NCBI RefSeq assembly: GCF_011068285.1
Contig: NZ_CP049616.1
Coordinates: 186,001-250,000, forward strand
Source: Flagellimonas oceani
GTDB taxonomy: Bacteria > Bacteroidota > Bacteroidia > Flavobacteriales > Flavobacteriaceae
Direction: 5' to 3'
Length of the DNA stretch: 64,000 nt
Positions 47,652 through 57,955 of this stretch are shown here, one piece after another. The notes under the pieces are model-generated. The model saw only the letters and a program-made list of their open reading frames with translations, was not told the origin of the DNA and did not search any database. The translations under genes and the position numbers were made by a program. How positions within the stretch are numbered: position 1 is the first letter of the stretch; every line of letters begins with the position of its first letter.

Positions 47652-50240
47652 CTAGAAAGGATAATTGATCCCGATGTTGAAGACGGCCTGTTTGAAGTTG
47701 TAGCCGTCGAACCATCTGTCGGAACCAACTTTGGCAGGATTATAGGCCTTGAACCCCACATCCAACCTAAAAACAAAATAGGTAAAATCGTATCGTAGGC
47801 CTACCCCGGTGCCCAGCGCAATGTCGCCCAAGGAGGAGAGCCCTGTAAAGACTGCATCGGGATTGGTTTCACTGTCAAAAACATTCCAAATATTGCCGGC
47901 GTCCGCAAATAATGCTCCTTTTACATCACCTGCGATCGGAAACCTGTATTCTAGGTTCATGGCGAGTTTTAGGTTGGCTTCGTTAAAGTCGTTGATGTTG
48001 TCCGTGCTTCCCGGTCCAAGCTCGTATGCGTTCCATGCACGGTTATCGTTGGAGCCCCCTGCAAAATAACTGCGAACAAAGGGTATGTTGTCCGAATTGC
48101 CATATGGGACGGCCAGACCGGAGAAACTCCTAAAGGCGATTACTTGCGAACCTCCAATTTCCCAGTGCCTAATATAATCGAACTCGGTTTTTACATATTG
48201 GGAATAGGGAACGCTGAACACCAGATGTTGACCGTTGGGGTTTTTATTGAAGGGTATTATGTTGGTAAGAAGCGAAAGCATGGCCCCTGCACTTTCTACT
48301 TTTATACGGTACTGATAAAAATCGAGGTCGTTTATGCCCGATTTACTGTTTTTGGTGTGGGTGAAATTGGTTGCGAAGATAAGGTTGTTCTCCGTTAACC
48401 TTCTGCGCCTTTCCTCGATGCTGTTCACCAACTCCTTGTCGTCTGGGCTTACAGGAATGGAATCGTTCAATATATTGCGAACAAAATCATTTGCCCCGGT
48501 CGGAATGTCCAATACCGGCTCGTCATCCTCATTTTCCAATGGTCTAAAGTATTGCGCATATTGGGGGTCGTCCTGAAAATTGTCGGCAACCCTGTTCAGG
48601 TTGGAAAACGTATTTCTATAAACGTTGTAAAAGTTATCCGGATTTACGTTTCTTACAAATTCCACGTTGAGCAGCTCAATGTTATTTTTTAACCGTTCCG
48701 AAGGTGACCAGTTAAAGGATAGCATGGAGTTTAAGGATTGTTTGTCCAAACCTATGTTTTTCTGAAAGTTGGTACCTGCGGAAAGCCTGGTCTGCGGCAA
48801 CATGTAATATGGGATTATATTTTCTGTATTGAACGGGAGCCAAATCCGCGGGAAAATAATATTTACATCCCCGCCCAACTCTGAAGTAAACGTTTCGTTG
48901 GACAACGAAGCGTCGCTCAACAAACCAACGGACCCCCTTGCCGAGACGTTCAAGGTCTCTGCGCCTCCAAAAACGTTCCTTGTGATCACCGAAGCGCTAA
49001 AGGCCGTTCCCACTTGTTGAATGTTTGAGTGGGTAATGTCAAAATTCAGATTAAGGGAATATTTCGGCTTGGCCGCCAAATAAATGTTTGTTTCCAGTTG
49101 TGTTTGGGTGGAATCAGGCAAAAACTCTATGTTGGGATACTTGAACGTATTAAGGTTGGTAATCTGCCTGTAGCTGCGTATTCGGTCCAAATCGCGGTAA
49201 ACACTGTCCTTTTCAAAGAAAATGGCATCGGTGAGCGCCTTTGGCCTGTACCTGAGCTTTCCGCTGTAGTAGATATTGTAGTTCTCGTGCTGCAGACTTT
49301 TTAGGGAATCTGTGTTTCCATTGATATCGTAATCCGCATAAATGTTGATTTCCTTGTGCCGTGCCACTTTATAGGGCATGTTGGTATCGGTACTGTCATT
49401 TGTGCTTCGAAATTTTTTGATGTTCAGTTCAACATCCATCAACTGATCGTCCGAAGCAAGTGTGGTATCCCTGAGAATACTGTAGTTGATCGAGCTTTCC
49501 TGAAAGTTATATACGCCCGAATTCCTAAAAAGGGCGGTGAGGCGCTCCCGTTCCAAGGTAAAATTGCTCAAATCGAATTGTTGCCCTTGCCTTACGAAAC
49601 TCCATCTTACCGATTGATTATAAATGGAATCCAGTTCCGGAGAGGTGATGTTTTTTTGTATCGTATCTACAATGTAGGGCTTGTTCAAGGTTACGCGGTA
49701 CTCTATTTCCGCCTTTTTTGCTTTTTTGCCCTGGACAATCTCATACTCCCCGGTATTGTTAAAGTATCCCTTGGTATTGTAGTAGGAACGGAGCCTGTCT
49801 ATGGATTTATTGGTTTTTGCCGTATCAATTATGGCAGGAGGCTCTCCGATTCTTTTTAGGAATTCGCTGTAACCTTTCACCAAAAAAGATTCCCGTAATC
49901 TGTTCACCTGTTTTTCGGATAGCAGATTGTTCAGTCGTTTTTCCCTTTTCTCCTTTCGGTTTAACCAGTCTTGAAAAGAGGAATCGGGATTTTCCTTGGC
50001 CAGATTGTAAAGATTCAATTTTAAGGGATAGCCAAGTACGCTGCTATTGGGTTTTTGGCTGATCAGGCCTTTGATTTCACTGCTTGCGACTTTCTCCCCA
50101 TCTACCAAAATGGTGTTCTTGGTGAGCAATAATTCATCCTCCCCGACCTTTTTTAAGGTATTGCAGCCAAAAATACCGAGCAAAAGCAACAATAATCCTA
50201 TTTTTGCCCAGTTGCCCCTTACACCAAAATAACCACTCAT
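47652..50240 (-). CDS. tamL: TamL-type lipoprotein, BamA/TamA (Omp85) family
   Basis: Outer-membrane assembly protein of 862 aa. The start at 50240 (MSGYFGVRGNWAKIG) gives a lipoprotein signal with lipobox Cys26 (LGIFGC) and avoids overlap with the divergent gene at 50265. POTRA-like repeats occupy about residues 30-350 (NTKGYFNNTGEYEIVQGKKA). The 16-strand barrel follows and ends GYNFKQAVFNIGINYPF, with FLAGGSNDNRAWN-type lid motif (SYFAGGSNDNRAWNAYELGP). In Bacteroidota TamA homologues carry a lipid anchor and are called TamL; likely role is insertion of outer-membrane or surface lipoproteins. Confidence 0.9.
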   Translation of the reverse strand: MSGYFGVRGNWAKIGLLLLLLGIFGCNTLKKVGEDELLLTKNTILVDGEKVASSEIKGLISQKPNSSVLGYPLKLNLYNLAKENPDSSFQDWLNRKEKREKRLNNLLSEKQVNRLRESFLVKGYSEFLKRIGEPPAIIDTAKTNKSIDRLRSYYNTKGYFNNTGEYEIVQGKKAKKAEIEYRVTLNKPYIVDTIQKNITSPELDSIYNQSVRWSFVRQGQQFDLSNFTLERERLTALFRNSGVYNFQESSINYSILRDTTLASDDQLMDVELNIKKFRSTNDSTDTNMPYKVARHKEINIYADYDINGNTDSLKSLQHENYNIYYSGKLRYRPKALTDAIFFEKDSVYRDLDRIRSYRQITNLNTFKYPNIEFLPDSTQTQLETNIYLAAKPKYSLNLNFDITHSNIQQVGTAFSASVITRNVFGGAETLNVSARGSVGLLSDASLSNETFTSELGGDVNIIFPRIWLPFNTENIIPYYMLPQTRLSAGTNFQKNIGLDKQSLNSMLSFNWSPSERLKNNIELLNVEFVRNVNPDNFYNVYRNTFSNLNRVADNFQDDPQYAQYFRPLENEDDEPVLDIPTGANDFVRNILNDSIPVSPDDKELVNSIEERRRRLTENNLIFATNFTHTKNSKSGINDLDFYQYRIKVESAGAMLSLLTNIIPFNKNPNGQHLVFSVPYSQYVKTEFDYIRHWEIGGSQVIAFRSFSGLAVPYGNSDNIPFVRSYFAGGSNDNRAWNAYELGPGSTDNINDFNEANLKLAMNLEYRFPIAGDVKGALFADAGNIWNVFDSETNPDAVFTGLSSLGDIALGTGVGLRYDFTYFVFRLDVGFKAYNPAKVGSDRWFDGYNFKQAVFNIGINYPF

Positions 50241-50264
50241 AGAAGCCAAAAATACACGATTTAG

Positions 50265-50984
50265 ATGGTTACAAAAAACCAAATCAAACTAGTTGTTAGC
50301 CTAAAGCAAAAAAAGTACCGATCTCAACATCGGCTATTTGTTGTAGAGGGTGAAAAGTTGGTCAATGAATTGCTTGGAGCAGGATTGAGGCCCTATCAAA
50401 TTTTTGTGTCAGATACCAATTTGCTCGAAGAATTCGACCAGGCCGAGCTGGTTGCCGCCAAAACGCTTAAGCAAATGAGCAGCTTGACACATCCTAGTGG
50501 CGTACTCGCTGTTTTTAATATGATGGCTCCCGAAGAGGGGCATACTGCGGATTGGACCTTGGTATTGGATGCCGTTAGGGACCCGGGCAATCTGGGAACC
50601 ATCATCCGGCTTTGTGATTGGTTCGGGATAGAACGATTGGTGTGCTCTAAAGATACCGTGGACTGTTATAACCCTAAAGTGTTACAGGCCACTATGGGCT
50701 CCATTGCAAGGGTGGGTATTGTATATACTGATTTGGAGTCTTTCTTGAGTGAAACAGATGTACCGGTGTACGGTGCTTACATGGACGGCGAACCGGTCTA
50801 TGGTTCCAACCTACCTGAAAAAGGGATTTTGGTAATGGGCAACGAGGCCAATGGCGTTTCTTCCGAGGTGGGGAAATTCATCACGCATAAAATTACCATT
50901 CCCCAATTTGGTGCCACTACGGCGGAAAGCTTGAATGTGGCCACGGCCACCGCAATCCTTCTGAACGAAATTCGTAGAAGGTAG
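50265..50984 (+). CDS. TrmH/SpoU-family RNA 2'-O-methyltransferase
   Basis: SPOUT methyltransferase of 239 aa. An N-terminal substrate-binding domain (LFVVEGEKLVNELL) precedes the knotted SAM domain: VLDAVRDPGNLGTIIRLCDW, LVCSKDTVDCYNPKVLQATM, LVMGNEANGVSSEV and IPQFGATTAESLNVATATAI. Probably methylates rRNA or tRNA ribose; exact site unknown. Divergent from tamL by 24 bp, and its stop abuts the stop of porT with no gap. Confidence 0.93.
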   Translation: MVTKNQIKLVVSLKQKKYRSQHRLFVVEGEKLVNELLGAGLRPYQIFVSDTNLLEEFDQAELVAAKTLKQMSSLTHPSGVLAVFNMMAPEEGHTADWTLVLDAVRDPGNLGTIIRLCDWFGIERLVCSKDTVDCYNPKVLQATMGSIARVGIVYTDLESFLSETDVPVYGAYMDGEPVYGSNLPEKGILVMGNEANGVSSEVGKFITHKITIPQFGATTAESLNVATATAILLNEIRRR

Positions 50985-51683
50985 TTATTCAAAAGTAAAA
51001 TTGATGAAGATTCCGCGCGTTCGCATGGCAGCGATATTTCCCGTCCAAGGGCTGTTGGGGTCGGCGTCGGGCACCAACTCGTCCGTAAGGGCAAAAACGC
51101 CTCTGATGGACGGAGTGAACTTAAAATATTCGGTGTAGAAATCAATCCCAAAACCAACTTCGTACCCGTACACATTTTGTTTCATCCTAAATTGCCCACT
51201 ACTATTGTCGTCCAGACTATCTTCGTTGCTCCCTAAATTGATGGAGGTATACACACCGCCAACTATAAATGGTCTCCAGTTTCCGATTCTTCGGGTGCTT
51301 GCCTTGAGCAGTAAGGGGAATCGAATGTAGGTGGAGCGGACCTCGCGAAGCGCGTCGTTCTCGGTGGTGAACCCAGGGAAGCCCAAAGTCCTTGCCGTAT
51401 AGAGCAGACCTGGCTCAAAACGGGCGTCCAAAAATTCGTTTATTCTAAGCTCTCCTATCAGGCCAACGTTGAACCCAAGGCTTTTATCGACCAATATATC
51501 CTGACCAATATCATCCTTGTACTCAAATTGAAAATCATATTGGTTGAACCCAAGGTAATATCCCCAGTTCAAAAATTTCTTGTCCTCGTTCTGAAGGTTG
51601 AGGATGGGGTCACTTCCAAATTGGGCAACGGCCGATTGGTTCGATACTATGATAAGTCCAAATAGGATCAGGAGATTTTTCAT
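50985..51683 (-). CDS. porT: PorT-family type IX secretion protein
   Basis: Outer-membrane beta-barrel protein of 232 aa with a signal peptide (LLILFGLIIVSNQSAVAQ). Start taken at 51683. Signatures: NWGYYLGFNQYDFQFEY, IGELRINEFLDARFEPGLLY and VRSTYIRFPLLLKASTRR. PorT (SprT in gliding flavobacteria) is needed for type IX secretion. It begins 4 bp after ubiE, a pairing common in the family. Implies the organism secretes proteins with type IX sorting domains, though none was seen in this window. Confidence 0.9.
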   Translation of the reverse strand: MKNLLILFGLIIVSNQSAVAQFGSDPILNLQNEDKKFLNWGYYLGFNQYDFQFEYKDDIGQDILVDKSLGFNVGLIGELRINEFLDARFEPGLLYTARTLGFPGFTTENDALREVRSTYIRFPLLLKASTRRIGNWRPFIVGGVYTSINLGSNEDSLDDNSSGQFRMKQNVYGYEVGFGIDFYTEYFKFTPSIRGVFALTDELVPDADPNSPWTGNIAAMRTRGIFINFTFE

Positions 51684-51687
51684 CAAT

Positions 51688-52416
51688 CTATTTTGAAGCA
51701 ACATAAATGGATGCTACACCCATTGTCTGTGGTTTGTTCTCTATTCCTATAAACCCAATTTTCTTCAAAATATTGTTGAAAGCCTCTCCATGAGGAAAAA
51801 CTGAGGCCGATTCGCTCAAATATTTGTAAGCGGACCTATCTTTTGAAAATAAATTGCCAATCGAGGGCAGTACATATTTGGTGTAGATTTGATAACCTTG
51901 TTTAAACGGTGTCTTTGTGGGGACCGAGGTTTCTAAAACAACAAAATGACCTTCGGGCTTCAGGACCCTGTAGATTTCTTCCAGTCCTTTTTCCAGATTT
52001 TCAAAATTACGTACACCAAAGGCAACCGTGATAGCATCGAAAGAATTATCCTCAAAAGGAAGATTTTCGCTATCGCCAACGACCATTTCGATAGTGTTCT
52101 GTAAATTCTTGTGGGCCACTTTCTTCTTTCCGACTTCCAACATTCCGGGAGAAAGGTCGAGGCCAACAATGTTTTTTGCCCCTGTGTTTGCCATGGCGAT
52201 GGCGAGATCTCCGGTGCCGGTAGCTATATCGAGAATGGAATCGGGGGATTTCTCCTTTAAAAAAGCCACTATTTTCTTGCGCCATTTAATATCTGTTCCA
52301 AAGGAAATAACACGGTTGAGCCCATCGTAGTTTCCCGAAATGTTATCGAACATTTGCTTTACTTGCTCCTTTTTGCCGAGCTCAGATTCTTTGTAAGGTT
52401 TTACCTTTTCCGACAT
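51688..52416 (-). CDS. ubiE: Demethylmenaquinone methyltransferase
   Basis: SAM-dependent methyltransferase (MenG/UbiE) of 242 aa, last step of menaquinone synthesis. Start at 52416 ([11 protein letters not shown]). Signatures: [80 protein letters not shown]. First gene of the ubiE-porT pair. Confidence 0.96.
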   Translation of the reverse strand: MSEKVKPYKESELGKKEQVKQMFDNISGNYDGLNRVISFGTDIKWRKKIVAFLKEKSPDSILDIATGTGDLAIAMANTGAKNIVGLDLSPGMLEVGKKKVAHKNLQNTIEMVVGDSENLPFEDNSFDAITVAFGVRNFENLEKGLEEIYRVLKPEGHFVVLETSVPTKTPFKQGYQIYTKYVLPSIGNLFSKDRSAYKYLSESASVFPHGEAFNNILKKIGFIGIENKPQTMGVASIYVASK

Positions 52417-52610
52417 AGCTTTTATTTGCTGGCAAATATACAACTTAGGTTAGGGGATGCGGACAAAAATATTTGTGTAATTTTGCCCTCCAAAGGGATT
52501 TATTTTCCGTATTTGGTTAAAAGTATGGAGTTTACGTATAGCATACCATTCTTAGTATCGGTTGCAGCGTGCAAACCGAAATTTTTTAAGAACACATCCT
52601 ATTCTATTCA

Positions 52611-53960
52611 ATGAGAATAATTATTGCAGGTGCTGGTGAAGTCGGGTTTCATTTGGCAAAACTATTGTCCTACGAAGCACAGGAAATCACGTTGATCGAT
52701 ACCGATAAGGAACGACTGTCCTATGCGGATACCCATTTGGATATACGCGTGCTGCGAGGGGATGCCACATCGATACAAGTGCTACAGGATGCCGATGTCG
52801 ACGGCTCCGACCTGGTGATAGGGGTTACCGCTTCGGAGACCACCAATCTAACCCTTTGTGTGCTGGCAAAACAATTGGGGTGCAAGCGTACCATGGCCCG
52901 GATTTCGAACACGGAGTTCATGGACAACAGGGAACTGATCAAGTTTGAACAGTTGGGAATCGATGAACTGATTTCCCCCGAGCGGCTTGCCGCCACCGAA
53001 ATACAGTTAATGCTGAACCAGTCCGCCTTTAACGACACCTATCAGTTTGAAGAAGGATTGTTGACCATGTTCGGTGTCATACTTCCCAAAACCGCACCTT
53101 TTGTGGGCAAGATGGTGAAGGAAGCAGCACGGATTTTTCCCGAACTCAACTTTATGCCCATTGCATTGCAACGAAAAGGCACCCAGTTTACCTTGATTCC
53201 TAGGGGTGATACTGTTTTTAAAGAAGGTGACCAAGTGTATTTTATTACATCGGATAAAGGAGTTGAAGAACTCTACAAGCTCTCGGGAATGCAAAAGCAG
53301 GAGATTAAAAATGTGATGATTCTCGGAGGAAGCAAGGTCGGGTACAAAACGGCCCGTGACCTTTGCAACAAAAAATTCAACGTAAAGCTTATCGAGAAAA
53401 ATAAGGAAAAGGCCTTTGATATCGCCGACGAATTGCCACATGCACTTGTCATCAATGGGGATGGGCGAAATGTAGAGCTGTTGGAAGAGGAGAGTCTGGA
53501 GTCCATGGATGCGTTTATCGCGGTAACGGGCAATTCCGAGACCAACATTATGTCGTGTTTGGTGGCCAAGAACAAGAAAATCAAAAAGACGATTGCCTTG
53601 GTGGAGAACATGGATTATTTCCAGTTGTCACATTCCATTGGTGTGGATACGCTCATCAATAAAAAACTGCTTGCGGCTAACAGCATATTCCGATATATCC
53701 GAAAAGGGGAGGTGCTCGCACTCACCCGTCTGAACAATTTAAATGCCGAGATCTTGGAGTTCGAGGTGAAGGCGTCGTCGTTGGTGAACGGTGAGATTAT
53801 CCGAGAGCTCAATTTTCCTAGGGAAGCGAGCATAGGCGGTGTTATCCGCAATGGAGAAGGAATCATTGCGTTGGGTGATTTTAGGATTGCCGAAGGCGAT
53901 AAAGTGGTGGTCTGTTGTCTGCCCAAAGCCATACCACGGATAGAAAAGCTGTTCCTCTAA
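52611..53960 (+). CDS. trkA: Trk potassium uptake regulator TrkA
   Basis: Cytoplasmic NAD-binding gating protein of 449 aa with two RCK halves. First: MRIIIAGAGEVGFHLAKLLS, then TrkA-C; second: VMILGGSKVGYKTARDLC, then TrkA-C to the end (DFRIAEGDKVVVCCLPK). Its stop codon overlaps the trkH start as TAATG, so the two are translationally coupled. Confidence 0.96.
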   Translation: MRIIIAGAGEVGFHLAKLLSYEAQEITLIDTDKERLSYADTHLDIRVLRGDATSIQVLQDADVDGSDLVIGVTASETTNLTLCVLAKQLGCKRTMARISNTEFMDNRELIKFEQLGIDELISPERLAATEIQLMLNQSAFNDTYQFEEGLLTMFGVILPKTAPFVGKMVKEAARIFPELNFMPIALQRKGTQFTLIPRGDTVFKEGDQVYFITSDKGVEELYKLSGMQKQEIKNVMILGGSKVGYKTARDLCNKKFNVKLIEKNKEKAFDIADELPHALVINGDGRNVELLEEESLESMDAFIAVTGNSETNIMSCLVAKNKKIKKTIALVENMDYFQLSHSIGVDTLINKKLLAANSIFRYIRKGEVLALTRLNNLNAEILEFEVKASSLVNGEIIRELNFPREASIGGVIRNGEGIIALGDFRIAEGDKVVVCCLPKAIPRIEKLFL

Positions 53961-55450
53961 TGAAGCTCAATACACGTATCATCATCCATATCATGGGGCT
54001 TTTGTTGCTTTGCAATGGTTCCTTTATGCTCTTGGCGGCATTGGCCAGCGGCATTTATAAAGATGGCGCCACCATGGACATCATGTTGTCCGCCATTGTA
54101 ACCATGCTTTTTGGGATGATGGCCATGTTCTATACAAGGGGGCATAAAAAGGAGGTCAAAAAGAAGGAAGGATATATCGTGGTGACCTTCGGCTGGATAG
54201 TGATGTCCATTTCAGGAATGTTGCCCTATCTTTTTTCAGGTTCCATTCCATCCATTACAGATGCTTTTTTTGAAACCATGTCCGGTTACACCACAACAGG
54301 AGCATCCATATTGGACGATATAGAAGCGCTTCCCGAAGGTATTTTGCTATGGCGAAGCCTTACCCATTGGATCGGGGGAATGGGAATCATTGTTTTGGCC
54401 ATTGCCATTTTACCACTTTTAGGTATTGGGGGCATGCAGTTGTTCAGTGCCGAAGCGCCAGGCCCCGGCGGGGACAAGCTCCACCCTAGGATTACGGATA
54501 CGGCAAAGAGGCTTTGGCTCATTTATTTTGGGTACACGGTCTTGGAAACCCTGCTGCTAAAATTTGCGGGGATGTCCTTTTTTGATGCCATAAACCATGC
54601 CTTGGCCACGATGTCCACTGGAGGGTTCTCCACTAAAAATGCCAGTTTGGCCTATTGGAACGATTCTCCAATAATCCAATACATCATCATTGTTTTTATG
54701 TTTTTGGCGGGAAGCAACTTTGTACTCAGTTATTTTGCACTGACCGGCAGAGTGAAGCGTGTTTTTCAAGATGAAGAATTCAAATACTATTTTGGGTTTG
54801 TGGCCATCTTTACCATTTTGGCAACGCTGGGCGTTTATTTTAAAGCGGATGTCCCTGTATCGGATTTCCATCCTATGGTTTGGGGCAAGGCGGAAAGTGC
54901 CTTTAGGCATACCTTGTTCCAAGTGATAGCTGTGATCACCACAACGGGCTTTGTTTCGGCCGACTTTACTTCGTGGACCCATTTCTTGACCGTTTTCTTT
55001 TTCGGTTTGATGTTTCTAGGAGGTTCCGCAGGTTCAACGGCAGGTGGAATCAAGGTGATGCGGCATTTATTGATTATCAAGAACGGTATCCTGGAATTTA
55101 AACGTACACTGCACCCCAATGCGGTGATTCCTGTTCGCTACAATCAAAAAACCGTTACGGAGCACATCGTATACAATGTGGTGGCGTTCTTTGTCCTCTA
55201 CATGTTGCTGTTTATTATCGGCTCTTTGGTGCTTGGTTTTCTAGGGTTGGATTTTGTTTCCGCGGTAGGTGGTTCAGCTTCATCGCTGGGGAACGTTGGG
55301 CCCGCTTTGGGCAGTTTGAACCCGGTTAGCAATTATAATAGTCTTCCAGCGGCAGGAAAATGGTGGTGTGCCTTTTTAATGCTTTTAGGGCGTTTGGAAC
55401 TGTTCACCGTTTTGATTGTGCTTACCCCATACTTCTGGAAAAAGACCTAA
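53960..55450 (+). CDS. trkH: Trk potassium channel subunit TrkH
   Basis: Inner-membrane K+ channel of 496 aa, with about ten membrane segments and the four pore-loop motifs: MSGYTTTGASIL, MSTGGFSTKNAS, TTTGFVSADF and a fourth around ASSLGNVGPALG. Start at 53960, overlapping the trkA stop; the open frame to 53915 is inside trkA. Works with TrkA as a nucleotide-gated uptake system. Confidence 0.96.
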   Translation: MKLNTRIIIHIMGLLLLCNGSFMLLAALASGIYKDGATMDIMLSAIVTMLFGMMAMFYTRGHKKEVKKKEGYIVVTFGWIVMSISGMLPYLFSGSIPSITDAFFETMSGYTTTGASILDDIEALPEGILLWRSLTHWIGGMGIIVLAIAILPLLGIGGMQLFSAEAPGPGGDKLHPRITDTAKRLWLIYFGYTVLETLLLKFAGMSFFDAINHALATMSTGGFSTKNASLAYWNDSPIIQYIIIVFMFLAGSNFVLSYFALTGRVKRVFQDEEFKYYFGFVAIFTILATLGVYFKADVPVSDFHPMVWGKAESAFRHTLFQVIAVITTTGFVSADFTSWTHFLTVFFFGLMFLGGSAGSTAGGIKVMRHLLIIKNGILEFKRTLHPNAVIPVRYNQKTVTEHIVYNVVAFFVLYMLLFIIGSLVLGFLGLDFVSAVGGSASSLGNVGPALGSLNPVSNYNSLPAAGKWWCAFLMLLGRLELFTVLIVLTPYFWKKT

Positions 55451-55455
55451 TAAAA

Positions 55456-55485
55456 AAACCTCTCAAAGTAGACTTCAAGAGGTTT
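55456..55485. terminator. Terminator between trkH and the aminotransferase gene
   Basis: AAACCTCT and AGAGGTTT arms with a 14-base loop, directly after the trkH stop; A- and T-rich flanks suit both converging genes. Confidence 0.8.
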
Positions 55486-55535
55486 CTAATTTATTATGAA
55501 TAGCTGAACTTGCTTCAGCATATCCTGTTTTTATA

Positions 55536-56723
55536 TTAAAGTACAGCCTTTATTCTTGAAATGGCTTCTTTTAGTTCTTTTTCTGATGCAGCGTAAGAAA
55601 TACGGATGCAGTTCGGGTTTCCGAATGCTTCACCGGTCACTGTGGCCACATTCGCATGTTCCAATAGGTACAGTGAAAAATCCGATGCATTGTTGATGGT
55701 GACGCCCTTTAAGGTCTTTCCAAAGAAAGCTGATATATCGGGGAATACATAAAACGCACCCTCGGGAACGTTGAGGTTAAATCCTTCTATTTCACCCAAA
55801 AGATCTAGAACAAGGTCCCTTCTTTCGTGGAACTTGTCGATCATAAATTGGATTTTGCTCACGGGGGCGTCCAATGCCGTGATAACGGCACGTTGGGCAA
55901 TGGCGTTGGCGCCACTGGTTACCTGACCTTGCAATTTAGTGCATCCCTTGGCAATCCATTCCGGGGCGCCAATGTAACCGATACGCCATCCGGTCATGGC
56001 AAATGCCTTGGATACACCGTTCACGGTTACTGTTCTTTCGTACATACCATCAATACCTGCGATACTTGTATGGCCGCCTTCTGTAAAGTTGATGTGCTCA
56101 TAGATTTCGTCGGAAACAATATAGATGTCAGGATGTTTTTTCAATACCTCTGCCAAACCTTCCAACTCTTCCTTACTGTAAACGGAGCCACTGGGATTAC
56201 AGGGAGAACTGAACCAAAGCATTCTTGTTTTTGGAGTAATGGCGGCTTCCAGCTGTTCTGGCGTCATTTTAAAATCGGTGTCGATTTGGGTAAGCACCTC
56301 TACGGGAACACCCTCGGCCAATTTTACAATGTCGCTATAGCTTACCCAATAGGGCGCTGGCAATATAACTTCGTCCCCTGGGTTTAGGACCACCATGGCC
56401 ACATTAAAGAGCGATTGCTTTGCCCCTGTGGAAACCACAATTTGGTTTGCACCGTAATCCAGGTTGTTATCCCTTTTGAATTTATTGGAAATTGCCGTCT
56501 TTAGCTCAGCGTAACCATCAACAGGGGTGTAGCTGCTATAATTTTCGTCAATTGCCTGCTTAGCGGCATCCTTGATAAAATCTGGAATATTGAAGTCGGG
56601 TTCCCCCAAGCTCAGACCGATGATATCCTTTCCTTCATTTCGTAATTCCCGTGCTTTGGCTGCCATGGCCAAAGTTGCTGACGTGGACATGTTCTTGATC
56701 CTGTCAGATAGATGGTTGCTCAT
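55536..56723 (-). CDS. PLP-dependent aspartate aminotransferase (class I)
   Basis: 395 aa. Fold-type I aminotransferase: GLSLGEPDFNIPDFIKDAAK, STGAKQSLFNVAMVVLNPGD, WFSSPCNPSGSVYSKEEL, the PLP Lys in TVNGVSKAFAMTGWRIGY, and the late Arg in NCIRISYAASEKEL. Matches the short aspartate aminotransferase (Igamma-type AspC). 14 bp downstream of the desaturase gene. Confidence 0.94.
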   Translation of the reverse strand: MSNHLSDRIKNMSTSATLAMAAKARELRNEGKDIIGLSLGEPDFNIPDFIKDAAKQAIDENYSSYTPVDGYAELKTAISNKFKRDNNLDYGANQIVVSTGAKQSLFNVAMVVLNPGDEVILPAPYWVSYSDIVKLAEGVPVEVLTQIDTDFKMTPEQLEAAITPKTRMLWFSSPCNPSGSVYSKEELEGLAEVLKKHPDIYIVSDEIYEHINFTEGGHTSIAGIDGMYERTVTVNGVSKAFAMTGWRIGYIGAPEWIAKGCTKLQGQVTSGANAIAQRAVITALDAPVSKIQFMIDKFHERRDLVLDLLGEIEGFNLNVPEGAFYVFPDISAFFGKTLKGVTINNASDFSLYLLEHANVATVTGEAFGNPNCIRISYAASEKELKEAISRIKAVL

Positions 56724-56737
56724 TGATGCTTCGTTTT

Positions 56738-57841
56738 TTACTGATATTGGAGTGCTGGCTTTTTGCCCAGTTCCTTTAAGTGTTTGAAGTGCGAAATTAT
56801 GGCTTTTCTTGTAGTTTTATATTCGTGGTACGGTAAATTGAACTCCTGAGCGGTCTGTTTCACAATTTTGGAAATATTTGTGTAATGGATGTGACTGATG
56901 TTCGGGAAGATATGGTGCTCCACCTGATGGTTCAATCCGCCGGTAAACCAGTTTACTATTCTGTTTTTGGTGCCAAAATTTACCGTGGTGAACAACTGGT
57001 GAATGGCCCATGTGTTTTTCATGTTTCCAGCTTCATCCGGAAGAGGGGTTTCCGCGTGGTCCACAATGTGGGCCAACTGGAATACTACACTTAGAATCAC
57101 ACCGGCAACGTAGTGCATAATAAAGAATCCAAGCAATACTTGCCACCATGCGATATCGACAAAAACCATTGGGAGTACAATCCAGATGGTCAAATAAATC
57201 ACTTTTGTGATCACCAAAGTACTCCAGTTGATTACCGGGTTGGGAAGTTTTCCGTAGCTCAACTTCCTCTTCATGTAACGGTACATCTGCTGGAAATCCG
57301 TGGTAATGGCCCAGTTAAAGGTCAACAATCCATAAAGGAAAATAGAGTAGTAGTGCTGAAATTTATGGTGCTTTCTCCACTCGGCATGTTTGGAGAATCT
57401 TAAAACGCGTCCGGCTTCCATATCCTCGTCATGTTCGTGGATGTTGGTATAGGTATGGTGCAGTACATTGTGCTGTACTTGCCAGTTGTAAACATTACCG
57501 GCCAAAATGTAGATGCTGCTCCCCATCAACTTGTTCACCCATTTTTTGTTGGAATATGCGCCGTGGTTTCCATCGTGCATAACGTTCATTCCAACTCCGG
57601 CCATTCCTACGCCCATTGTTATGGAAAGTAGCAAGTAGCCCCAAAAAGGGAGGTCAAGGGTCAACATTAAAAAGTAGGGGGTCAAAAAAATGGCAAACAT
57701 CACAATGGTTTTCAAGTGAAGTTTCCAGTTCCCGGTTTTCTTAAGGTCGTTTTCTTTGAAGTATTCGTTTACTCTCTTGTTCAGTGTTCTGAAAAACTGT
57801 GCTGAATCTCTTCTTGAAAACCGGACGGTATTCTTATCCAT
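56738..57841 (-). CDS. Membrane fatty acid desaturase
   Basis: Integral-membrane di-iron acyl-lipid desaturase of 367 aa. The three His boxes are MHDGNHGAYSNKKWVN, NVLHHTYTNIHEHDEDMEAG and GGLNHQVEHHIFPNISHIHY, the last in the QxxHH form of front-end/linoleoyl-CoA-type desaturases. No fused cytochrome b5 domain. Introduces double bonds for membrane fluidity. Four or more hydrophobic segments, the first at about 48-68. Confidence 0.93.
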   Translation of the reverse strand: MDKNTVRFSRRDSAQFFRTLNKRVNEYFKENDLKKTGNWKLHLKTIVMFAIFLTPYFLMLTLDLPFWGYLLLSITMGVGMAGVGMNVMHDGNHGAYSNKKWVNKLMGSSIYILAGNVYNWQVQHNVLHHTYTNIHEHDEDMEAGRVLRFSKHAEWRKHHKFQHYYSIFLYGLLTFNWAITTDFQQMYRYMKRKLSYGKLPNPVINWSTLVITKVIYLTIWIVLPMVFVDIAWWQVLLGFFIMHYVAGVILSVVFQLAHIVDHAETPLPDEAGNMKNTWAIHQLFTTVNFGTKNRIVNWFTGGLNHQVEHHIFPNISHIHYTNISKIVKQTAQEFNLPYHEYKTTRKAIISHFKHLKELGKKPALQYQ

Positions 57842-57955
57842 AAAAAAATATTTTTACAAAGGTAACTAAAAAGCTTTTTTAGAGTTACAACCTTTTGTTA
57901 GAACGGTGTTAAGGTCTATAAAAGTATTAATTTTGTCAAAATTAACTTCTATCCT